Source: Lachnospiraceae bacterium
GTDB lineage: Bacteria > Bacillota > Clostridia > Lachnospirales > Lachnospiraceae
DNA: 44,634 bases
Assembly (NCBI GenBank): GCA_022769625.1
Contig: JALEJP010000070.1
Coordinates: 1 to 44,634 of the forward strand
Direction: 5' to 3'
Shown here: one piece after another, positions 7,376 through 17,158 of the stretch
How the letters are laid out: every line of letters begins with the position of its first letter
How positions within the stretch are numbered: position 1 is the stretch's first letter
The notes under the pieces: model-generated
Databases searched by the model: none
The model's input: the letters and a program-made list of their open reading frames with translations, nothing else
What the model was told of the DNA's origin: nothing
Position numbers and translations under genes: made by a program

Positions 7376-10225
7376 ATGACAGATAGAGTTAAAAAGAAAC
7401 CGATGATAAGGATCCGTGGTGCAAATGAGAATAATCTGAAGCACGTGGATCTGGATCTTATGCGAAATCAGTTTATTGTATTTACAGGACTTTCCGGTTC
7501 CGGTAAATCCTCTTTGGCTTTTGATACGATTTATGCGGAGGGGCAGAGGCGGTATATGGAGTCCCTTTCTTCCTATGCAAGGCAGTTCCTTGGACAGATG
7601 GAGAAGCCGGATGTGGAAAGCATAGAGGGACTTCCGCCGGCAATTTCCATTGACCAGAAGTCTACCAATCGCAATCCACGTTCCACCGTGGGAACAGTTA
7701 CAGAGATTTATGATTATTTCCGTCTTCTGTATGCCCGGATCGGTATTCCACATTGTCCGAAATGCGGTCAGGAGATCCGGAAACAGACAGTCGATCAGAT
7801 GGTAGATGCAATTATGCAGATGCCGGAACGAACCAGGATCCAGCTTCTTGCTCCAGTTGTACGTGGTCGAAAAGGAACGCATGCGAAACTTCTGGATAAA
7901 GCAAAACGCAGCGGATATGTTCGTGTGCGTATTGATGGCAGCATGTACGAGCTCACAGAAGATATTTCTCTGGATAAGAATATTAAGCATAATATTGAAA
8001 TTGTTGTGGACAGACTGGCCGTAAAACCGGGGATAGAAAAGCGTTTGACAGATTCTCTGGAAAATGTACTGGAACTTGCGGATGGACTGGCTTTTGTGGA
8101 AGTGATCGGTGGGGAGATTTTGCGGTTCAGCCAGAGCTTTGCTTGTCCGGACTGCGGGATCAGTGTGGATGAGATTGAACCGAGAAGTTTTTCCTTTAAT
8201 AATCCCTTTGGTGCATGCCCGGACTGTTATGGTCTGGGATACAAGATGGAATTTGATGTGGATCTGATGATTCCGGACAGAACAGTCAGTATTGCGGAAG
8301 GGGCTATCGCTGTGACCGGCTGGCAGTCCTGCACGGAGAAAGGCAGCTTTACGAGAGCAATTCTGGATGCACTGGCAGAGGCATACCATTTTGATCTGTG
8401 TACTCCGTTTCAGGATTATCCGGAAGATATTCAAAATGTTCTGCTTCATGGTACGGATGGAAAAGTGGTAAAAGTACATTATAAAGGGCAGAGAGGGGAG
8501 GGCATTTATGATGTTGCTTTTGAAGGCCTGATCCGCAATGTGGAACGACGTTACCGTGAAACGAGCTCAGATACCATAAAACAGGAGTATGAGTCTTTTA
8601 TGCGAATTACACCCTGTAAAACCTGTAAAGGTCAGAGACTGAAAAAAGAAGCACTGGCTGTAACGATTGCAGATAAAAATATTTATGAAGTAACCTCCGT
8701 GTCGATTGAAAAACTGCAGCAGTTTATGGATGGATTAAAACTCAGCGCTCATCAGGAAATGATCGGAAAGCAGATTCTAAAAGAAATCAGGGCACGGATT
8801 CGTTTTTTGATGGATGTGGGACTGGATTATCTGACACTGGCCAGAGCGACCGGTACACTCTCCGGAGGAGAGGCTCAGCGTATCCGTCTTGCAACACAGA
8901 TAGGTTCCGGTCTGGTTGGTGTGGCTTATATACTTGATGAGCCAAGCATCGGTCTGCATCAGAGAGATAATGACAAACTTTTGAATACACTGCGAAATCT
9001 CAGAGATTTGGGAAATACATTGATCGTTGTAGAGCATGATGAAGATACCATGCGTGCGGCAGACTGTATTGTGGATATCGGACCTGGTGCAGGCGAACAT
9101 GGGGGAAAAGTAGTGGCTGTTGGAGATGCACAGCAGATCATGGCGTGTCCGGAATCCATTACAGGGCAGTATCTGAGTGGTAAAAGAAAGATTCCGGTGC
9201 CAACACAACGGAAAAAGCCGACGGGCTGGCTGAAGGTGATCGGGGCACAGGAGAATAATCTGAAAAAAATTGATGTTGCGTTTCCGCTTGGAGTTATGAC
9301 CTGTGTAACCGGTGTTTCCGGATCGGGAAAGAGTTCACTGGTAAATGAGATTTTGTATAAACATCTGGCAAAGGTATTAAACCGTGCCAGAACGATTCCG
9401 GGGAAACATAAAGATATCATTGGTATGGAACAGCTGGATAAAGTAATTGATATCGACCAGTCTCCCATCGGAAGAACACCGCGCTCGAATCCGGCAACCT
9501 ATACGGGGGTTTTTGATCAGATACGGGATTTGTTTGCGTCAACGGCGGATGCAAAGGCAAAAGGTTATAAGAAAGGACGGTTCAGTTTTAATGTAAAAGG
9601 CGGACGTTGTGAAGCATGTTCCGGAGATGGAATCTTAAAGATTGAGATGCATTTTCTGCCGGATGTGTATGTACCCTGCGAAGTATGCGGAGGGAAACGG
9701 TATAACAGAGAGACACTGGAAGTAAAGTATAAAGGAAAAAGTATTTATGATGTTCTGAATATGACGGTGGAAGAGGCCTTGGAGTTTTTTGATCCGATTC
9801 CATCCATACGAAGGAAAATTCAGACACTTTACGATGTGGGACTTTCTTATATACGTCTGGGGCAGCCGTCAACGGAGCTTTCCGGTGGAGAGGCACAGCG
9901 TATTAAGCTGGCTGCAGAGTTATCGAAAAGGAGTACCGGACGCACGGTGTACATTCTGGATGAGCCTACTACCGGATTACACTTCGCGGATGTCCATAAA
10001 CTGATCGAGATTCTTCAGAGGCTTGCTGAAGGTGGAAATACGGTGATCATAATTGAACATAATCTGGATGTGATAAAAACAGCAGATTATATTATAGATA
10101 TCGGTCCGGAAGGCGGAGACAAAGGAGGAACGGTGATCGCAAAGGGGACACCGGAAGAAGTGGCTGCTGTGGAAGCTTCGTATACAGGGAAATATATTAA
10201 AAAATATCTGGAAGATGACAGATGA
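7376..10225 (+). CDS. uvrA: Excinuclease ABC subunit UvrA
   Basis: UvrA is the ABC-type ATPase dimer that finds DNA lesions and loads UvrB. About 949 residues are encoded. They include a first Walker [10 protein letters not shown] (38-46) and zinc-finger pairs CPKC, CPDC...CPDC and CEAC...CEVC. The two ABC signatures are [12 protein letters not shown] and [12 protein letters not shown], and there is a second Walker [10 protein letters not shown] in the C-terminal half. The ATG at 7376 is preceded by GGAGGAAACC. The upstream in-frame ATG at 7364 overlaps that site and is less likely. It forms an operon with uvrB and is closed by the terminator at 10335. Confidence 0.97.
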   Translation: MTDRVKKKPMIRIRGANENNLKHVDLDLMRNQFIVFTGLSGSGKSSLAFDTIYAEGQRRYMESLSSYARQFLGQMEKPDVESIEGLPPAISIDQKSTNRNPRSTVGTVTEIYDYFRLLYARIGIPHCPKCGQEIRKQTVDQMVDAIMQMPERTRIQLLAPVVRGRKGTHAKLLDKAKRSGYVRVRIDGSMYELTEDISLDKNIKHNIEIVVDRLAVKPGIEKRLTDSLENVLELADGLAFVEVIGGEILRFSQSFACPDCGISVDEIEPRSFSFNNPFGACPDCYGLGYKMEFDVDLMIPDRTVSIAEGAIAVTGWQSCTEKGSFTRAILDALAEAYHFDLCTPFQDYPEDIQNVLLHGTDGKVVKVHYKGQRGEGIYDVAFEGLIRNVERRYRETSSDTIKQEYESFMRITPCKTCKGQRLKKEALAVTIADKNIYEVTSVSIEKLQQFMDGLKLSAHQEMIGKQILKEIRARIRFLMDVGLDYLTLARATGTLSGGEAQRIRLATQIGSGLVGVAYILDEPSIGLHQRDNDKLLNTLRNLRDLGNTLIVVEHDEDTMRAADCIVDIGPGAGEHGGKVVAVGDAQQIMACPESITGQYLSGKRKIPVPTQRKKPTGWLKVIGAQENNLKKIDVAFPLGVMTCVTGVSGSGKSSLVNEILYKHLAKVLNRARTIPGKHKDIIGMEQLDKVIDIDQSPIGRTPRSNPATYTGVFDQIRDLFASTADAKAKGYKKGRFSFNVKGGRCEACSGDGILKIEMHFLPDVYVPCEVCGGKRYNRETLEVKYKGKSIYDVLNMTVEEALEFFDPIPSIRRKIQTLYDVGLSYIRLGQPSTELSGGEAQRIKLAAELSKRSTGRTVYILDEPTTGLHFADVHKLIEILQRLAEGGNTVIIIEHNLDVIKTADYIIDIGPEGGDKGGTVIAKGTPEEVAAVEASYTGKYIKKYLEDDR

Positions 10226-10235
10226 GTTTATAGAA

Positions 10236-10270
10236 AAGGCGAACAGAACAAGATACGTTTGGTTCGCCTT
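10236..10270. terminator. Hairpin after uvrA
   Basis: AAGGCGAAC pairs exactly with GTTCGCCTT across a 17-base loop just after the uvrA stop. The following GTAACGGTATTTT is only weakly T-rich, so it may be a 3' stability stem rather than the main terminator. Confidence 0.45.
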
Positions 10271-10334
10271 GTAACGGTATTTTGCCCGCCTGCAGAACCT
10301 GCTGTTTGCAGCTTCCTCTGGATGCATGGCAACT

Positions 10335-10362
10335 GAAAAAGGCGCCCTGCGGCGCCTTTTTC
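10335..10362. terminator. Strong bidirectional intrinsic terminator after uvrBA
   Basis: GAAAAAGGCGCC, loop CTGC, then GGCGCCTTTTTC gives a perfect 12-bp stem with A and T tracts on either side. This is a textbook Rho-independent terminator that ends the uvrBA transcript. Confidence 0.9.
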
Positions 10363-10740
10363 AAAGGAAAGAGAAAAATTAAAATATTTTGAGGGAGTAC
10401 TACGCAACGTGTGGGTGTTGCGTAGTGTGAGTTATGAAATATATTAGCTCCTCGCTAATATGGTTATAGTATAGGGTAGAAATGTGTTTAAAGTATGTCA
10501 GAAATCTAAAGAAAAAATGAAAATAAGAAAAAAACGAAAAACCCCTTTTCAAGCAAAAAGTGGTTGTATATAATAAAAAATACATCGTATTTATGTCATT
10601 TTCGGGTTACTATATTGCACAGTATACTTTGATTTCTTTTTCGAATTTGTTGGTCTGCTGTGTGGTATGCTTGTATATAGTGGAGAGACAGGAGTCTGTT
10701 TGCATTTGGCAAAGAAATGGAGAAAGAGAGGAGTCGGATT
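10363..10740. other. AT-rich intergenic region with two perfect hairpins, upstream of mreB/mbl
   Basis: No gene is visible here. ACTACGCAAC (10399-10408) pairs with 10417-10426 around an 8-base loop. ATATTAGC (10441-10448) pairs with 10454-10461 around TCCTC. Neither is followed by a T-run. Further right, TTGGTC (10650) and TATATA (10674) at 18 bases is a weak promoter candidate for the mreB/mbl operon. The hairpin pair may belong to a small RNA or a short palindromic repeat; I cannot say which. Confidence 0.5.
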
Positions 10741-11739
10741 ATGAATTCAACAGATATCGGAATAGATTTGGGTACGGCCAGTATTTTAGTATATGTTAAG
10801 GGAAAAGGTGTTGTTCTGAAAGAGCCTTCTGTAGTGGCATTTGACAGGGATACGAATAAAATCAAAGCAATCGGTGAGGAAGCCAGATTAATGTTGGGAC
10901 GAACACCCGGGAATGTAGTGGCAATCCGTCCGCTGAGAAAAGGAGTAATTTCGGATTATACCGTTACTGAGCAGATGCTGAAATACTTTATTCAGAAAGC
11001 AATTGGGCGCATGTCATTTCGTAAGCCGCGCATCAGTGTCTGCGTGCCGAGCAGCATTACTGAGGTTGAGAAAAAAGCGGTGGAAGACGCAACCTATCAG
11101 GCCGGGGCAAGAGAGGTTTCGATTATTGAAGAACCGATTGCTGCGGCTATTGGAGCAGGGATTGATATTTCGCGCCCCTGTGGAAATATGATTGTAGATA
11201 TTGGCGGTGGAACCTGTGATGTGGCTGTTATTTCCCTGGATGGGATCGTAGTCAGCACGTCGATTAAAGTTGCGGGAGATGATTTCGATGAAGCGATTAT
11301 TCGCTATGTGAGAAAAAAACACAATCTCCTGATTGGAGAGCGTACGGCTGAGGATATCAAGATAAATATTGGGACGGCAATCCAGCGTCCGGATCAGAAG
11401 GTAATGGAAGTGCGCGGACGTGATCTGATTACCGGGCTTCCAAAGACGGTACGTGTTACTTCGGAAGAGACAAGAGATGCCTTAAAAGAGGCAACTTCAC
11501 AGATTGTGGAAGCAGTACACAGCGTACTGGAGCGCACTCCACCGGAACTGGCAGCCGATGTAGTTGACCGTGGAATCGTACTCACAGGAGGGGGGTCACT
11601 GCTTAGTGGGCTTGAGGAACTGATAGAAGAAAAAACAGGTATTAATACTGTGACGGCAGAGGATCCCATGACAGCGGTAGCAATTGGTACCGGAAGATTT
11701 GTGGAGCTGACTGCTGGAAATGGAAGGCTGACAGAGTAG
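10741..11739 (+). CDS. Rod-shape protein, MreB/Mbl family
   Basis: This actin-like cytoskeletal ATPase guides lateral cell-wall synthesis under the membrane. The 332-residue protein shows the phosphate-1 loop GIDLGTASILVYVKGKG, the SxxxxEKKAVEDA and EEPIAAAIG blocks, the phosphate-2 loop DIGGGTCDVAVIS and the adenosine motif GIVLTGGGSLL, all typical of MreB/Mbl. The ATG at 10741 has AGAGGAG eight bases upstream; a longer in-frame start at 10717 would overlap that site. It is followed by recD2 and comF rather than mreCD, so it may be an Mbl-type paralogue and not the founding mreB. I leave the symbol open. Confidence 0.93.
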   Translation: MNSTDIGIDLGTASILVYVKGKGVVLKEPSVVAFDRDTNKIKAIGEEARLMLGRTPGNVVAIRPLRKGVISDYTVTEQMLKYFIQKAIGRMSFRKPRISVCVPSSITEVEKKAVEDATYQAGAREVSIIEEPIAAAIGAGIDISRPCGNMIVDIGGGTCDVAVISLDGIVVSTSIKVAGDDFDEAIIRYVRKKHNLLIGERTAEDIKINIGTAIQRPDQKVMEVRGRDLITGLPKTVRVTSEETRDALKEATSQIVEAVHSVLERTPPELAADVVDRGIVLTGGGSLLSGLEELIEEKTGINTVTAEDPMTAVAIGTGRFVELTAGNGRLTE

Positions 11740-11760
11740 GAGGCTTTAAGCGGATACGGA

Positions 11761-13977
11761 ATGGAAACGATTAAAGGGTACGTGGATCACATTATCTTTC
11801 ATAATAATGACAATGGTTATACGGTTATGACGGTCAATTATGACGGGGAGGAGCTTACCTGTGTGGGGACACTCCCCGTTATCAGCGAAGGGGAATTCAT
11901 TGAAGCACAGGGATATTATACGGAGCATGCAACTTATGGAAGGCAGTTTCAAATCCAGAAAATGGAGATGAAGGCACCGGAAGATGCAATTGCTATTGAG
12001 CGATATCTGGGATCCGGTGCGGTGAAAGGGATTGGAGCAGCACTGGCAGCACGGATTGTACGCCGGTTTAAAGAGGATACGTTTCGCATAATAGAGGAAG
12101 AACCGGAGCGGCTTGCTGAGGTGAAGGGAATCAGTGAAAGAAAAGCAATGGAGATATCCCAGCAGGTTTCTGAAAAACGGGATATGCGCAGAGCGATGAT
12201 TTTTTTGCAGCAGTATGGAATATCCAATGCACTGAGTATACGGATTTACAATCAGTATGGAAATCAGGTGTATTCGGTGATTCAGGAAAATCCTTATCGG
12301 ATGGCAGATGATATTACAGGAGTCGGGTTTCAGATTGCAGATGCCATAGCGTCGCGTGCAGGAATCCATGCAGATTCGGATTTCAGGGTGCGAAGCGGCA
12401 TTTTGTATGTTTTGACACAGATATCCATGGAGGGGCATATATATCTTCCGGAAGGAGAATTGAAACGAAGGACAGTGGAGCTTCTTGGGGTTTCTGTGGA
12501 TCTGGTGGAAAAGCATATTATGGATCTTGCTGTAGAGCGGAAACTGATGTTGAAAGAAAACGAAGATACCCTGTGTGTTTACAGCATGCAGGCATATTAT
12601 ACGGAGTTGAATACGGCAAAGATGCTTCATGATCTGAATGTTGTCTGCCAGGTAGATGAAGAGCTGGTTCAAAAACGCATGGAAGCGATTGAAAAAGAAT
12701 CTGGTTATGAATTAGACGAACTGCAAAGGCAGGCCGTGGTGACAGCGGCAGGGCATGGAGTATTCGTGCTGACAGGAGGACCGGGAACTGGAAAAACAAC
12801 AACGATCAATGCATTGATAGATTATTTCGAAGCGGAAGAAATGGAAATCAGGCTGGCAGCACCTACCGGGCGGGCAGCAAAACGGATGACGGAGACAACG
12901 GGCCGCGAAGCGCAGACGATTCACCGTCTTCTGGAAATTGCTGGGGGACCGGAGGAAGAGGCAGGCCCCCAACAATTTGAACGTAATGAACAGAATCCTC
13001 TGGAGGCGGATGTCATTATTATAGATGAGATGTCGATGGTGGATGTTTATCTGATGCATGCGCTTCTCCTGGCCATACCTGTGGGCACCCGTCTTATTAT
13101 GGTAGGAGACCGCAATCAGCTGCCTTCTGTAGGACCGGGGAGTGTTTTAAAAGATATTATTGAATCCGGATGTTTTCCGGTCATTTGTCTGACCAGAATT
13201 TTCAGGCAGGCAGGAGGAAGTGATATTGTAGTTAATGCCCACAAAATTAATGCTGGAGAGCATGTGGTTCTGGATAATAAAAGCCGCGATTTTTTCTTTT
13301 TGAAAAGAAATGATGCAAATGTAATCATCAGTGTAGTGCTGACTTTGATACAGAAAAAGCTTCCTAAATATGTAAATGCCATGCCTTATGATATCCAGGT
13401 ACTCACACCGATGCGAAAGGGACTTCTTGGCGTGGAACGGCTGAATACGATTCTTCAGGAATATATGAATCCGCCTTCAACTGATAAAAAGGAATGGGAA
13501 TCCGGAAAGAATAAGTTCCGCGAAGGCGATAAGGTCATGCAGATAAAGAACAATTATCAGATGGAGTGGGAGATTCGGGGAAAATACGGGATTCCAGTGG
13601 AAAAAGGGCTGGGAGTCTTCAATGGTGACATGGGAATCATTCGTGAGATTAATACATACGCGGAACTGGCAACCGTAGAATTTGATGAGAACAGATTTGT
13701 GGAATATTCGTTTAAGCAGCTGGATGAGCTGGAGCTTTCCTATGCGGTGACGGTCCACAAATCCCAGGGAAGTGAGTATCCGGCTGTTGTTCTCCCGCTG
13801 CTTTCCGGCCCAAGGATGCTGATGAATCGAAACCTTTTATATACAGCAGTAACGCGTGCCCGCTCTTGTGTTACGGTTGTGGGAGATCCGACTGTTTTTC
13901 AACAGATGATTGATAATCAATATGAGCAGATGCGTTATACAACCCTGAGACAACGTATTTGTGAATTTAAATTGTGA
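11761..13977 (+). CDS. recD2: RecD2-type ATP-dependent DNA helicase
   Basis: RecD2 is a 5'-3' superfamily 1B helicase of bacteria that lack RecBC and acts in DNA repair and replication-fork stability. The 738 residues show an N-terminal OB-like segment and helix-hairpin-helix repeats (VKGIGAALAARI, VKGISERKA, ITGVGFQIADAI). Walker A GGPGTGKTTT lies near residue 340, followed by IIIDEMSMVD, the SH3-like insert, AVTVHKSQGSEYP and YTAVTRAR. The ATG at 11761 lies 21 bases after the mreB/mbl stop; the best AGGAGG is about 16 bases away, so initiation may be weak or coupled. It overlaps comF by four bases. Confidence 0.93.
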   Translation: METIKGYVDHIIFHNNDNGYTVMTVNYDGEELTCVGTLPVISEGEFIEAQGYYTEHATYGRQFQIQKMEMKAPEDAIAIERYLGSGAVKGIGAALAARIVRRFKEDTFRIIEEEPERLAEVKGISERKAMEISQQVSEKRDMRRAMIFLQQYGISNALSIRIYNQYGNQVYSVIQENPYRMADDITGVGFQIADAIASRAGIHADSDFRVRSGILYVLTQISMEGHIYLPEGELKRRTVELLGVSVDLVEKHIMDLAVERKLMLKENEDTLCVYSMQAYYTELNTAKMLHDLNVVCQVDEELVQKRMEAIEKESGYELDELQRQAVVTAAGHGVFVLTGGPGTGKTTTINALIDYFEAEEMEIRLAAPTGRAAKRMTETTGREAQTIHRLLEIAGGPEEEAGPQQFERNEQNPLEADVIIIDEMSMVDVYLMHALLLAIPVGTRLIMVGDRNQLPSVGPGSVLKDIIESGCFPVICLTRIFRQAGGSDIVVNAHKINAGEHVVLDNKSRDFFFLKRNDANVIISVVLTLIQKKLPKYVNAMPYDIQVLTPMRKGLLGVERLNTILQEYMNPPSTDKKEWESGKNKFREGDKVMQIKNNYQMEWEIRGKYGIPVEKGLGVFNGDMGIIREINTYAELATVEFDENRFVEYSFKQLDELELSYAVTVHKSQGSEYPAVVLPLLSGPRMLMNRNLLYTAVTRARSCVTVVGDPTVFQQMIDNQYEQMRYTTLRQRICEFKL

Positions 13978-14693
13978 GAAAAATTACAGAGGAGCTGATT
14001 GGTCTCCTCTATCCAAAACGGTGCCCTCTGTGTCAGGATATTCTGATCGGGCAGGGGGCACGGATCTGTACTTCTTGTCGAAAAAAGGCAGTCCCAATCA
14101 GGGAACCGAAATGTAAAAAATGTGGAAAGCCGATAAGGTCCGCACAACAGGAGTATTGTTTTGACTGTTCCGGGCGGGAACATTATTTTACAGGAGGGTG
14201 GGCTGTCTTTCCATATGAGAAAGAAATCAAGCAATCTGTTTATCAATTTAAATTCCATAATAAAAGAGAATACAGTGATTTTTATGTATCGGAGATGGCC
14301 GGAATTTACGGACATGAAATCTTGAGATGGCAGCCGGATGTTTTGATTCCGATACCAATGTATCGGAAAAAGCAGCGGGTAAGAGGGTATAATCAGGCAG
14401 AGATTCTGGCGCGTGGTATTGCAAAAATTCTTGATCTGCCGGTTGATACGACTTTGTTATACCGTGTGAAAGAAACGATACCGCAGAAAGAGCTGACCAG
14501 AAAAGAAAGAGAAATAAATCTGAAAAATGCTTTCAAAACTTCCCGCGATGCGGTAAAATTAAAGAAGGTTCTTCTGGTGGATGATATTTATACGACAGGG
14601 GCTACCATGGATGCCGCCGCAGCAGCATTGCTGCAATGTGGGGTAAAAGAAGTGCGCTTTCTTGTTCTGTGCACCGGAAGATCAGATTCCTGA
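13974..14693 (+). CDS. comF: ComF family protein (zinc-ribbon phosphoribosyltransferase-like)
   Basis: ComF-type proteins support the handling of incoming single-stranded DNA in natural transformation. The protein is 239 residues. Its N-terminus carries two zinc ribbons (CPLC...CTSC and CKKC...CFDC), a middle block IPMYRKKQRVRGYNQA typical of ComF, and a PRPP-binding loop VLLVDDIYTTGATM near residue 203. The GTG start overlaps the recD2 stop (GTGA) with no clear ribosome binding site, so translation is probably coupled. Its presence does not prove competence, since ComF homologues are widespread in non-competent Clostridia. A weak stem (14714-14742) follows the gene. Confidence 0.9.
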   Translation: MRKITEELIGLLYPKRCPLCQDILIGQGARICTSCRKKAVPIREPKCKKCGKPIRSAQQEYCFDCSGREHYFTGGWAVFPYEKEIKQSVYQFKFHNKREYSDFYVSEMAGIYGHEILRWQPDVLIPIPMYRKKQRVRGYNQAEILARGIAKILDLPVDTTLLYRVKETIPQKELTRKEREINLKNAFKTSRDAVKLKKVLLVDDIYTTGATMDAAAAALLQCGVKEVRFLVLCTGRSDS

Positions 14694-14741
14694 CAAAAGA
14701 TATGGATTTTTAGCAGGATAAACAGATGTGTTGGTTTATCC

Positions 14742-14769
14742 TTGCAGAAATGTACTTTTATGTTATACT
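14742..14769 (+). promoter_or_regulatory. Promoter before the cdaA gene group
   Basis: TTGCAG (14742-14747) and TATACT (14764-14769) are spaced by 16 bases, about 105 bases before the first membrane-protein start. This is the only good promoter candidate ahead of the run of genes through the HPr gene. Confidence 0.55.
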
Positions 14770-14873
14770 AATTGTATAAAAAAATGCACGGGCTGTGTAC
14801 GGTAATGCACAGAGAGCCTGTTCAAAAAGTTTGAGTGTTACCAAAGAGAGTCTGTATATGAGAGGGGAGCATC

Positions 14874-15263
14874 ATGGCAAATAAAAAAAGAATCCGGCTT
14901 ATGACCCGGCTTGCGATTATGGAGTCTCACAGGAAAAAAGAACTGGAAAAAGCCAGGGAATATTACCGCAGTGAATACATTGGTATTCTTATGATGAAAA
15001 ATGCATTGCGTCTGACGCTGGCATTTGGACTGGGATTTTTGTTATGGGCATGCTGTAATATGGACAGTATTATGAAAAAGTTGAATACTTTGGATGTCAG
15101 AGGTATGACAGCAGGCATTTGCGCAGCGTATCTTTTATGTATGACAGTAGGGCTGGTGATTACATATATAATAGCTGGAAAGCGGTACTTTCAGGGACAA
15201 AAGGAATTGCAGCAGTACCACATAATGCTGGAACGGCTGGAACCGGAGGAAAAGCAGGATTAA
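14874..15263 (+). CDS. Small two-helix membrane protein, function unknown
   Basis: I do not recognise a family. The 129-residue protein has a basic N-terminus (MANKKRIRLMTRLAIMESHRKK) with a likely amphipathic helix. Two membrane segments follow, about 43-61 and 80-101, then a charged, glutamine-rich C-terminal tail, so both ends are probably cytoplasmic. The start ATG follows AGAGGGGAG with good spacing. It is the first gene after the promoter at 14742 and lies 58 bases before the next membrane protein. Position suggests co-expression with the c-di-AMP synthase genes, but no function follows from that. Confidence 0.75.
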   Translation: MANKKRIRLMTRLAIMESHRKKELEKAREYYRSEYIGILMMKNALRLTLAFGLGFLLWACCNMDSIMKKLNTLDVRGMTAGICAAYLLCMTVGLVITYIIAGKRYFQGQKELQQYHIMLERLEPEEKQD

Positions 15264-15321
15264 CAGTGCCTGAAGGAACAGGATCACAAAACAGGGCGAA
15301 TGGAAGCAGCAGGAGGAGAAT

Positions 15322-16293
15322 GTGAGCGGAATTAACAGAGTAAGGGATATAATAAGAAAACTATACCGGGATTATGGTGGTTATATAACGGCAGCGGGAA
15401 AATTTTTGACAGCTTTGATTCTGTTTTTACAGATCAATATAATAACAGGCGGTACGGGACTGTTCAGCAGCTTTTTTGTAATATTGATTCTGGCACTGTT
15501 CTGTTCCTTTTTGCCGGATAATGCAATCATAGTGACAGGAACGACAGCAGCGATTGCACAGCTTGTCTCCGTGTCGGCTGCTGCAGCAGCAGTGGGAGGA
15601 AGCCTGTTATTGATTGTACTGCTGCTCTATTTTAGTTTTGCACCAAAACAGGCATGGGCTTTTCTGCTGGCTTTTCTTGCAGTATCTCTGCATATACCAT
15701 GTATCATTCCGCTTGGTTTCGGACTCATGGGTACTCCTCTGTCAGTTGTTGGAATCATTGCCGGTACGGTTGTCTATTATACCCTGGCAGCAATTGGTGG
15801 AGCTGGTGCGGCCGAGGTACCGCTGGCAATGGCCGGGACTGAGGAGGCTGTTTTTTCGGAGATCAGACGTCTGACTCTTGCGGTTTTACAGGAGCAGGAG
15901 ATGATATTGATGCTGATTGCATTACTGGCTGTGTTTGTGGTCGTGTATTTCGCACGCAGAATGGCAATGGATCATGCATGGGCGGTGGCCATTGCGTCCG
16001 GCACGGTCATTTATCTTGTTCTCATGGCAGCGGGATGGATGATGCTTGAGATGGACACGGGGATTGTGTGGATTTTGCTTGGAACTTTGCTGTCTGTTCT
16101 GACAGCTGTTCTTCTGGAAGTGTTCTTTTTTCACCTTGACTACAGGAGAAAGGAAAAAGTACAGTTTGAGGATGACGATTATTATTACTACGTACAGGCG
16201 ATTCCAAAGAAACGTTCCGAAAAAGAAAGTAAGAGAAAAATAGACAGGAAAGGACGTGAATACAGTGACGGGAATGAAACTATTTATCCGTAA
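15322..16293 (+). CDS. Polytopic membrane protein upstream of cdaA, function unknown
   Basis: This 323-residue protein has about eight hydrophobic segments between residues 20 and 275, rich in alanine, glycine and leucine. A hydrophilic C-terminal tail carries an acidic-tyrosine patch (DDDYYYYVQ) followed by a strongly basic stretch. I do not recognise a named family. The GTG start is chosen because AGGAGGA lies six bases upstream; the overlapping ATG runs straight into a stop. Its 3' end overlaps the cdaA frame by up to 38 bases, which argues for tight co-translation with the diadenylate cyclase. It might be an accessory membrane component, but nothing in the sequence shows it. Confidence 0.8.
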   Translation: MSGINRVRDIIRKLYRDYGGYITAAGKFLTALILFLQINIITGGTGLFSSFFVILILALFCSFLPDNAIIVTGTTAAIAQLVSVSAAAAAVGGSLLLIVLLLYFSFAPKQAWAFLLAFLAVSLHIPCIIPLGFGLMGTPLSVVGIIAGTVVYYTLAAIGGAGAAEVPLAMAGTEEAVFSEIRRLTLAVLQEQEMILMLIALLAVFVVVYFARRMAMDHAWAVAIASGTVIYLVLMAAGWMMLEMDTGIVWILLGTLLSVLTAVLLEVFFFHLDYRRKEKVQFEDDDYYYYVQAIPKKRSEKESKRKIDRKGREYSDGNETIYP

Positions 16294-17158
16294 TTATTTG
16301 TCCAGTCTTACCTTTAATTATTCAGACGTGCTGGAGATTATCATTCTGTCATTTGTCGTGTATCATATTATGCTCTGGATACGCAATACGAGAGCATGGG
16401 CACTGATGAAGGGGATCCTTGTGATGGTTGTATTTATTTTGATTGCAACGATCCTTCATCTGGATTCGATTCTGTATCTTGTTGGCAAAGGAATCAATGT
16501 TCTCATGGTCGCTGTGGTAGTTATTTTTCAACCGGAGCTTCGTCGTGCACTGGAGCAGCTTGGTGAAAAAAAATTTTTGTCTTCGCTGATACCGTTTGAT
16601 ATGGAAAAGGATGGGGAAGAGCGTTTCAGTGATAAGACCATTAATGAGCTGATCAAAGGTTCTTTTGAGATGGGAAAGGCAAAGACCGGCGCTCTGATTG
16701 TCATGGAAAAGAATACAAAGCTTACGGAATACATCAGGACGGGTATTGAACTGGATTCTCTGGTGACCAGTCAGCTTTTATTAAATATTTTTGAACACAA
16801 TACACCGCTCCATGACGGTGCAATTATTGTTCGGGGAAATCGTATTATTTCCGCAACCTGTTATTTGCCTTTATCCGACAATATGGAGCTGAGCAAGGAA
16901 TTGGGAACCCGTCACAGAGCAGGTGTCGGTATCAGTGAGGTCACGGATTCTCTGACCATTATTGTGTCAGAGGAGACTGGAAAGGTGTCCATTGCGCAGA
17001 AGGGAAAACTGATGCGTGGAGTGACACCGGAAGAGCTGAGAGAACAGCTCGTCATCCTGCAGGAAAAGAATACGAACACAAAGAAATTCAAATTCTGGAA
17101 AGGAAAGGCCAAGAATGAAGAGAATATCAACCAGAATGAAGGAAATATTAACCAGTAA
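16265..17158 (+). CDS. cdaA: Membrane diadenylate cyclase CdaA (c-di-AMP synthase)
   Basis: CdaA (DacA) joins two ATP molecules into cyclic di-AMP, which controls potassium, osmotic and wall homeostasis. The protein of about 297 residues has three N-terminal membrane helices, a short coiled linker and the DAC domain. The active-site motifs are clear: HDGAII (near residue 183) and GTRHRAGVGISE (near 217). The start is uncertain. GTG 16256 sits too close to AGGAAAGGA, so GTG 16265 or ATG 16274 fit better. The gene lies inside the end of the upstream membrane-protein gene and overlaps cdaR by 44 bases. The usual third partner glmM is absent here. Confidence 0.93.
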   Translation: MTGMKLFIRNYLSSLTFNYSDVLEIIILSFVVYHIMLWIRNTRAWALMKGILVMVVFILIATILHLDSILYLVGKGINVLMVAVVVIFQPELRRALEQLGEKKFLSSLIPFDMEKDGEERFSDKTINELIKGSFEMGKAKTGALIVMEKNTKLTEYIRTGIELDSLVTSQLLLNIFEHNTPLHDGAIIVRGNRIISATCYLPLSDNMELSKELGTRHRAGVGISEVTDSLTIIVSEETGKVSIAQKGKLMRGVTPEELREQLVILQEKNTNTKKFKFWKGKAKNEENINQNEGNINQ

